A DNA stretch of 64,000 nucleotides from Tubiluchus corallicola. Its lineage: Eukaryota; Priapulida; Priapulimorpha; Priapulimorphida; Tubiluchidae. The stretch's first letter is position 1. Each line of letters begins with the position of its first letter. The position numbers and the translations under genes are program-made. The notes under the pieces are model-generated. The model worked only from the letters and a program-made list of their open reading frames with translations, had not been told where the DNA came from and made no database searches. This document shows, piece after piece, positions 24,244 through 32,789 of the stretch. Location of the stretch: contig JAQGDQ010000910.1 in assembly GCA_030141605.1 (NCBI GenBank), positions 1 through 64,000 on the forward strand, read 5' to 3'.

Positions 24244-24826
24244 TAGGGTTACCATGCTTCCGGGTTTTCTCGGACACGTTCTCTTTTTGGGCCTCTGTCC
24301 GGGCGGGTTTTCAAAAAATTGGCAGTTTGTCCGGGTTTTGCCTCGATCTGTAAGTATGCACGGACGTTGCCAACTGCAGAGGCGTACGGCAGTACGAGAC
24401 AAAGAAAAGCTCGTTAATTTTCAATACAAGATGTTGCTAACATCTGAAAATGCAACCCTTGTAAAAGCTTTGTGTACATATTTACTGAACAAAAGCAAGC
24501 GATGCACACATCACTACGGGTCACACGACTCACACCGCTGTCGATACTCGGCGTATTCGCTAACGACTTAAAATGACATCAGCTTCCGGGAGCCATTTTG
24601 TTTGTTTTTATGTGAATTTCTTTAAATTTCTATAGTTTTGCTGTTTTGCAGTTTTGAGCGTAACTGATAAAAGTTAATTAGAAAGTAGCAATGCCAAAAC
24701 GACAGTTTGCATTTACAGATGAAATGAAGGCCGAGTACCCGTGTTTTCACGCAGGTCCATATTACTGGGAAGCCGGATGCTCGACACGTGGTCCTCTTTT
24801 TCAACTCAGACAATATGGTAACCCTA
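24244..24826 (+). mobile_element. hAT element, internally deleted, keeps the start of a transposase
   Basis: Termini TAGGGTTACCAT and ATGGTAACCCTA are flanked by a perfect 8-bp duplication CACGCAGG (24236-24243 and 24827-24834). The left subterminal region repeats CCGGGTTTT-type motifs (near 24258, 24299 and 24331). At 24691 an ATG opens MPKRQFAFTDEMKAEYPCF, which resembles the N-terminus of many ZBED-type hAT transposases just before the zinc finger. The frame then jumps to terminal sequence. So this 583-bp copy is a non-autonomous deletion derivative. Confidence 0.88.
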
Positions 24827-24842
24827 CACGCAGGTCAAAGCA

Positions 24843-24965
24843 AAACCGCTAGACTAGCATATTAGCATATGCTAAAAGTTCCTACTTAGAAACAGTCACA
24901 TCAACTCCCATTTTGTTCATAAGTAGGAACTTTTAGCATATGCTAATATGCTAGTCTAGCGGTTT
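24843..24965. repeat. Perfect 46-bp inverted repeat with 31-bp loop
   Basis: Arms 24843-24888 and 24920-24965 are exact reverse complements by eye, starting AAACCGCTAGACTAGCATAT. Perfect arms imply recent origin or gene conversion. The arms also contain inner palindromes (AGCATATGCT, TTAGCATATGCTAA). No target duplication was seen. Confidence 0.88.
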
Positions 24966-25066
24966 ATATTTATATATATTTATGTATATTTATAGAACAG
25001 AAGTGAACTAAGGTGATATAAAAGTCAAAAAAGCTTATTGGTCGTACAAAAGTGCCTTACTGAAGC

Positions 25067-25335
25067 ATGTAATAATAATAATAATAATAATATTTATTTA
25101 AAGTCGGCTTTTGGGTCAGCAATTAACATTAGCTCAAAGAGCTATTATCGCCGACTGTAAATAACAACCTACAACTACAGAACAGAGACTATTATTACCC
25201 CACTTTTACCCTAAATACCACTCGTCAGGCAGGGCAACAGCAGGTAAGTCTTTGGTATGACCCGGCCGCTGGTTCGAACTCACGACCTCCCAGACAGAAA
25301 GCAGACGCGTTACCACTAGACTAAATCGTCTGGTC
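25067..25335 (-). mobile_element. tRNA-derived SINE
   Basis: On the minus strand the head has a Pol III A-box (TTTAGTCTAGTGGTAACG) and a B-box (GAGTTCGAACC) about 45 bp apart, in a tRNA-like fold. It is followed by a non-tRNA body and a (ATT)n/(TTA)n tail at 25067-25095. The anticodon arm is imperfect and no CCA-ready acceptor stem is present, so this is a SINE rather than a tRNA gene. Confidence 0.82.
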
Positions 25336-25499
25336 GTGTATGTGAAGCCAATTATGCAAAGTTATTTGAGTCTATTATTGGCAGTTTTTATGTATACATA
25401 GAAACGATCTGTACCGAGTGTTTCTGAGTCAGTTAAGTAACTGATTCTATTAACCATGAGTCTAATAAATCGTGCCTACTGTATATACATATATATAAT

Positions 25500-25522
25500 C
25501 ATTTTGTGTATATACACACATA

Positions 25523-25576
<54 letters not shown>
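25500..25576. repeat. AT microsatellite
   Basis: Mostly (AT)n, beside an imperfect 33-bp inverted repeat at 25586-25662 (TTTGTATTACTTCTAATAAA and its near complement). Confidence 0.92.
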
Positions 25577-25580
<4 letters not shown>

Positions 25581-25917
25581 TTCGTAGTTTGTATTACTTC
25601 TAATAAAACATTTATATATTTATATATATATAAATGTTCTAATTACAAGTAATACAAATTACAAAAGCTTTGTATTCTAGTCCATGGAAACATGGCACTG
25701 TAAGAAAGCAGTTGTTATGAATATAGCGCTGAGCCTATTACTTGACATTTCACAGTCGGAACATTATCACAAACTTGGCTTCTTTAATGCCCTGCAACAC
25801 AAATCATTTAAATGGGTAGCCATTCGTTTTTTTCATCATCTGCTTCTTATGACGTATCTTACTGTTTGTCAAACTGTCGTGGAGATCGCTGACGTCAAGT
25901 AGAATTGCATGGAACAT

Positions 25918-26228
25918 TGTAGAATGTTCCGTCGGGATGACCGCCTTAGCGTCTGGATTGTTCTCGAACATTTATTCCGGAAGTTTCTACAGCGCGCTAT
26001 ATAAGGCGAAGCAGGCTGCCGACACGGGATCGCAGATCTAACACGGACTTATACTTATGCTTTTATAATTATGTAAACGTTTTCCAGATTTTCTCGTTTA
26101 TTGTAATCATTTCAAAGTTCCTTCATTTTGGTGTTCTAGAGAATTCTCGCTCAATAAAGCAATAACATTTAACAGCGTGTTTTCAGGTTTTCTCTGCGAG
26201 CCTTCCGAGAGAAACAAAACACAACACA
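25918..26228 (+). mobile_element. Solo LTR, 311 bp
   Basis: Starts TGTAGAATGTTCC and ends CACAACACA, giving the TG...CA ends of LTR retroelements. It is flanked by a perfect 5-bp duplication AACAT (25913-25917 and 26229-26233). Inside are a TATA box (TATATAAG near 25998) and a polyadenylation signal AATAAA (26153-26158), spaced as in an LTR with U3, R and U5. No internal region or second LTR follows, so the element was reduced by LTR-LTR recombination. It lies about 140 bp upstream of the GUCD1 start and could affect that gene's promoter. Confidence 0.88.
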
Positions 26229-26349
26229 AACATTGAATTATCGGAAACTTTTTTTATTGTTTTTAATGTATTAATTTTGTGTTTTTGTGTTGATGTGAAT
26301 TAATGAATCTTGAATCGATCTAGAATCAGCGAATGACCTTGTTCTTTGT

Positions 26350-26351
26350 AG
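26350..26351 (+). promoter_or_regulatory. Splice acceptor just upstream of the GUCD1 ATG
   Basis: TTCTTTGTAG precedes the start codon by 14 bases. It implies either an intron in the 5' UTR with an upstream non-coding exon, or a trans-splice acceptor. The sequence alone does not decide. Confidence 0.5.
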
Positions 26352-26365
26352 GTCTCGTGTAAACA

Positions 26366-29300
26366 ATGGTCGAAGAACCAGAAAGTAGCAAAGATGTAGA
26401 AGACAATGAGGCTGGTGACGTTACCATGGTGATTCCACACATACGTCAGAGTTATAACTGGGACTGCGGCCTGGCTTGTGTCAAAATGGTGCTAAAGTGA
26501 GCTCAAGGAGCACATGTTTGCTTGCATATCAAAACCGTCCATAAGTGGGGATAGTTAAAACTGCGTTACGATGCTTCAGAGTAGAATGCACCAAAAATTT
26601 GGTCAAATGTCAATTTTCAATTTTTATAAAAACAAACGCTAAATATATTGGACTTTTATATTCTAGCATCAAATTATCAGGAAAATGTTCAAAAAACTCA
26701 AAAAATGTAATTTTATTACCCCGTACCCACTTTTCTGCCTAAAAATTAGTACTACTATTGAGAAAAACTTATATTTTCAAACTCCATTGTAGCTTCAAGT
26801 TTCTGTTACCAAACCCAGATCTTCGTCAGGAAGGGCCATCTACTGGACTTAAATGTAACTTCAATGTGTTCTTGCAAAATCCAGCATTTGTGCGGTTGCT
26901 AAGAGCTTTGTAGAAATGCGACAAAAAACAATGGCTGACTTTAACAGTGATTTTCTCAAGGTTATGTTTTTCAGTGTGCAGCCTGCACCTCAACTTCAAC
27001 GTGGATTATCTCAGCTTAGAAATAACATAGAGTGATGAACTTGGTATCAAAATGATGCTCATGAAATGCAGATTCAGGATTTGTGAATAACTTGAAAAAT
27101 TTAGTTGCCGACTTATCGACAATTTTGATATGCAAGCAACACATATTAATAGTTTCTCTTTCTTAGAATGGTATAAGGCTGACAATAAAATACTTCTGTT
27201 TCTAATCGTGCGGGTAATTTTTTTTATTGCGCTTGTTATCCCTGCATTATGTCTTAAACGAAATTATTTTATCATCATCATCACCACCACCACCACCGCC
27301 TAAAAAACTCAATTGAATTCGAATGTAAGATTCTCACCCCTAATCGTGCAGCGGTTCCGAAACTTTATGGATAAATGATTTATCCCGGGATCTGCGTTAA
27401 TTTTTTTCAGATATTTTTATCCCGACGTGGATTTTTCAGATTTCGAAGAAAAATGCGACTCTGTTGGATTTCATCAAACGTAGGTAACTTTTGGTTTAGA
27501 TTTTTTCATTTTCTAAATTAAAAAAAACGCTCTTGAATATTCCATTTCATATCTGTGGTCTCTGTTAAAATGAACTGTATGCCACCGTTGTCTCAACAAT
27601 GAAGATTACCTGTCAATTGCTTCTGATATTATGCAGGTAAATTTTTAAATTCAAACATTTAAAAGGAAATACAGAGCAATGATTCTCAACAAGTACAACA
27701 CTTTTTAATTTCCCATACCTACTGCAGCAGTCATACCACAATCCTGGTACAGATTATGCAAAACAAGGCATCATTGATAAATCTTTAGAGCTGATGTCAA
27801 CATAGCACAATCTATCATCTTTCTTCCTACCATTTCCACTAACACATCCTTCTACTCTTCCTGTGTGATCTAACCTTTCTCCCAGTTCTTTTTTTGTTCA
27901 CTCATCCATTCTTTTTTTATCGGGTTCACATGACAGTGGGCTTATACAAGCCTTTGCTTCTCTAGCCCACAGCAGTACAATTATTCTTTTATGATAACGA
28001 TAATGTATGAAACATAATAATTTAATACAGTAGATGTAATAATTTTGATGTCACTGTGTGCTTAATGTCATTATATTGTACTGAATGCGATAATAATAAA
28101 CTAAAACTAAAGGTGTCGAGATGTTAGATGTTAGTGTAATGTTAGAGATACGTGGGTTTACCTGTAAAGAATTAGAATTGTTGCTTAACTTTGTGTTGAC
28201 CAGCTGTGGCTCATAGCTAAATTTATTAGGGGTGCTGCTTCAGAAAATTTTTAGCCATTGTTTTAATACTGTGTAAAACAAAACAAACATATGTAATTTT
28301 ATTGTTGCGATTTCTAATTGTATTTTTTTATACAAACAAACAAACATTTGAAAGTTTACGCATAAACTTGATAAAATCCTAAACAATAAAATATTTGTTG
28401 CTTACTAATAGCCTAAATTGTCACAGTTTGAGCTTGGTAAATCCACGGTAAGCATGTGACAACTATCAACAAACTGTGTGAGTGACAGTACTTTCTCTAT
28501 CTGGGCTCAGACATATTATTCCACATAGGTTGACACGGTAAGCACGTGACAACTATCAACAAACTGTGTGAGTGACAATACTTTTTCTACCTGGGCTCAG
28601 ATGTATTATTCCACATAGGTGGTCACAGTAAGCACGTGACAACTATCAACAAACTGTGTGAGTAACAGTACTTCTTCTACTTGTGTTGTATTTCAATTTC
28701 ACTTTGGTTTTTCTCTTCAGCATTTGGACGGTGGATCTCGTCTATGTTTTGAAGCAGTACGGAGTTGATTCGTTGTTTTGCACGTTGACGTTGGGTGTTG
28801 ATACCGGATATTCAAAAGTGGTGAGGCTTTTCTTCTTTCTAAGAGGCTTAAAGGGCAAGAAAAGGGGTACCTGAATTAGGTTTCAGAAAAATCGCCTTAA
28901 AAGTTGTATTATTTTAGCAATTTTATGTGTATATCGTACTCGTGTTGAAAGGAATTTTTTTATTTTAAAACTCTCGCAATACTTTTCAGACCACGCCATT
29001 ACTTGATGTCACACACGCACTACGTAAATCACGGGAAGAAAAGAAAACGTTAAATTATGTCCCAAAAGACTTTCCATGCAAAGTTATATTACTTAGCTTT
29101 TCACTAACCTGTTTGAAAGGCTTATGTAACTAGAAAAGAAAATTATTAATTATTTAAAAAGCTTTCACCATTTAGTAAAATATCTCTGACTCCACCCCCC
29201 AGGGTGCAGCACTTACTAACCAAAAAACAAATATTTAAACTTATTGACAAGATATGGTAAGTAAAATTTTACACAGTCAGAGACGTGTGCGCTATGATTG

Positions 29301-32300
29301 GTCCGATTATTTTTTCAAACTTTACCTGATATTATCTGAACTTGTTTCAAATGACCTGTCGTCAAAATGGCTGCATCTAACCGTCATTGCGGGAGTTTGA
29401 ATTTACAAGTTTTATACAGCGTTATTGTCAACGCAAGCCTAATATGCAAAAAGGTAGTATGTAAGTGATATAAAATTTCAAGACTATTTTTAAGCTTTAT
29501 GTAAGTTGAGGGTTTTCTTGTGCTTTAATGGAAAGCAGGGTGATTTATAATTTCCTTTTCCATTTACACTCTAACACCTATAATAATGCTACAGCATCTC
29601 TGGTAAGTAATTAACAGGTTGTTGGCATCCTTCTGTCTCAGAAGACAATGGAGTGTGCCCCAAGAGAGTCAGTTATTGATCACATTGATGGAGCTGCAGA
29701 GTCGACTGTCTTCAGGGTACACGCCTGGGCAAGGTGTATGGAGATCCTGAGTTGCCCAGACAACAGGATCCCCCTCTCTTCTTCCCTGGTGTAAGCGGAG
29801 CGATACGTTTGTCACCAGGTTGGCTGCCGGAGTCAGTGAGCATGCTGCACTGGTCCGCCTTCGGGGCTCCACTCCTGATTTGGAAGGTTTACTCCTCTAA
29901 ACATGGCCATTGGGTCACTTGACCTCCTCCGCCCTCTAGCCATTGGCTGTTTGTGCAGCTCCCCTGCCTAGTGTCGAGATACAGTGTTGGCATCCTGCAA
30001 GTGTACAGCACCTGCTAGTCCTGGGCGGCTACCCATCCAAGTACTAACCAGGCTCTACGTTGCTTAACTTCGGTGATCAGACGCGAACCGGTGTTTTCAA
30101 CGTGATTTGGCCGTAGCTAATTAACAGGTTGAAAAACTTATTTAAATGCAGGTGAGTCGTCAATTCCAGTTTCTATTGGGTTAGCTACGAAATGGACAGC
30201 TTGATCGCCTAGCCGTGTAACTCTGACCACTTGTTGACCACTTATCTGCAAACAGGACAGAAAACATGGTCCAAATATTCCACAAAAAGTGAACTGTGAC
30301 ATTAAAATTTAAGCAACGTAAATGAAAGACGAAGTTCAGAGATGGAAAAAATTCCCACTTACAATCAGAAATTAAGGTTTCCCATATTGAAAGACGAAGT
30401 TCAGAGATGGAAAAAATTCCCACTTACAATCAGAAATTAAGGTTTCCCATAATGAAAGACGAAGTTCAGAGATGGAAAAAATTCTCACTTGCAATCAGAA
30501 ATTAAGGTTTCCCATATTGAAAGACGAAGTTCAGAGATGGAAAAAATTCTCACTTGCAATCAGAAATTAAGGTTTCCCATATTGAAAGACGAAGTTCAGA
30601 GATGGAAAAAATTCTCACTTACAATCAGAAATTAAGGTTTCCCATATTGAAAGACGAAGTTCAGAGATGGAAAAAATTCCCACTTACTATCAGAAATATG
30701 ATTTCCCATATTAATTATCATTTATCAACAATCATGCTAGTACAACATCCTTCAAAAACTGATTCAAGATTATTATCAGTTAGTATGTCAGGGAAGCATT
30801 TACTAATCCAATGATACCTTTTCAGTAAGGATGATATTCTCCATTTGATAGCTATAGGGATGCCACTCTGTCTTGAGCCAAAGTCGGGAGACGAGAGCTA
30901 GCTAGGTGACCTGTGAGCTCCCCCAATGAGACCCGGGAGGGAGCCTTGGGAACAACTGTTTCCTGCATTTTAGATGTTTCACGAGGAACTTCTTCAGAAA
31001 TTAAAATCAATAAATTCAGCCTTTAAGGTAGCTGGGTGGTCGAGTGGTTTAGATTTCGGACTGCAATCACGCGGTCTTGAGTTCGAAACTAGCGGCTGCA
31101 AATTCCAGGACATTTGCTCTATTCACTATTTGTGTGTTGCGTCTTTACCTGTATTGTTGTAAGTGTCGTCGCTAAATAGATGTTAGTGCTGTTGTTGTCT
31201 GTTAAATGAGCAACGGTGAATAAATAAATCTTGTCTTTAGTATAAATCTTGATGTTTGACTCCAAAAAGCCGTAAAAATCTAAAACGTACAAAAGTGCAA
31301 GCAGCCTGTACATCAATTTTTCCAGTTTCTTCCCAGTCACATTTCTCACATTTTATGAGGTACCAGTGGTGGCAACCCTAGACACCGGGCCCAAATCGGG
31401 AGTGCTGGCAACCCTAGACCCCGGGCCCAATCAGGAGTGGTGGCAACCCTAGACACCGGGTCCAATCAGGAGTGGTGGCAACCCTAGACACCGGGCCCAA
31501 ATCGGGAGTGCTGGCAACCCTAGACCCCGGGCCCAAATCAGGAGCGGTGGCAACCCTAGACACCGGGCCCAATCAGGAGTGGTGGCAACCCTAGACACCG
31601 GGTCCAATCAGGAGTGGTGGCAACCCTAGACACCGGGTCCAATCAGGAGTGGTAGCAACCCTAGACACCGGGTCCAATCAGGAGTGGTGGCAACCCTAGA
31701 CACCGGGTCCAATCAGGAGTGGTGGCAACCCTAGATACCGGGTCCAATCAGGAGTGGTGGCAACCCTAGACACCGGGTCCAATCAGGAGTGGTGACAACC
31801 CTAGACACCGGGTCCAATCAGGAGTGGTGGCAACCCTAGATACCGGGTCCAATCAGGAGTGGTGGCAACCCTAGACACCGGGCCCAATCAGGAGTGGTAG
31901 CAACCCTAGACACCGGGCCCAATCAGGAGTGGTAGCAACCCTAGACACCGGGCCCAAATCGGGAGTGCTGGCAACCCTAGACCCCGGGCCCAAATCAGGA
32001 GCGGTGGCAACCCTAGACACCGGGCCCAATCAGGAGTGGTGGCAACCCTAGATACCGGGTCCAATCAGGAGTGGTGACAACCCTAGATACCGGGTCCAAT
32101 CAGGAGTGGTGACAACCCTAGATACCGGGTCCAATCAGGAGTGGTGACAACCCTAGATACCGGGTCCAATCAGGAGTGGTAGCAACCCTAGACACCGGGC
32201 CCAAATCAGGAGTGGTAGCAACCCTAGACACCGGGCCCAATCAGGAGTGGTGGCAACCCTAGATAACTACTAAGTGTTGAAGTGCATAAAATTGGTCCAT

Positions 32301-32736
32301 TGCCTTTTCATTTTCTACATTTCAGAAGTTTTATGCTTCCTCTGTCGGCAAGGATGAAAATCGGGTGAACTCCCTTTTCTCCGAGGCTGGAAGCAATGGC
32401 ATCGTAATAGAACAAAGGCAAGTTTAATAGGTGATTTATACCTTCATTCTAACGTGTTTGCTTAACCCTTTCACTGCTTTTTAACTTTCCCACCTTGACT
32501 TTTGCTCATTTGACAATAACTTCTTGTGGTGTGTTACTAAAACAAAATCTTGTAAATAAACAAATAGTTGTTCGTTATTGAGTACTAATATCAGATATTA
32601 GTTTTGTTTTTACACATACACATACATGCACTCATACACGCACACACGCACACACACACACACACATGCACACACCCACACACACATGCATGCACACGCA
32701 CACATACACACACACACACATAGGCACGCACACACA

Positions 32737-32789
<53 letters not shown>

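Larger units (their letters stand above)
23474..25481. mobile_element. Pogo/Tigger-like element with nested insertions
   Basis: The left end CAGTAGGCGCCGCTTAATAG and the right end, reverse complemented CAGTAGGCACGATTTATTAG, form inverted termini that continue into GACTCAT. Both outer ends are flanked by TA, as expected for Tc1/mariner-pogo insertion. The 2-kb interior holds a later hAT element (24244-24826), a perfect hairpin (24843-24965) and a SINE (25067-25335), so the original element is shorter. No transposase frame survives. The left end belongs to a nested palindrome, so the exact boundary is a judgement. Confidence 0.55.

Noticed and set aside
25240-25335. Functional tRNA gene (minus)
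   Set aside because: A and B boxes are good, but acceptor and anticodon stems do not pair and a SINE body with ATT tail follows.
30000-30117. Functional 5S rRNA gene
   Set aside because: A 13-bp target duplication encloses the 5S part together with a non-5S body, and there are changes in conserved positions.
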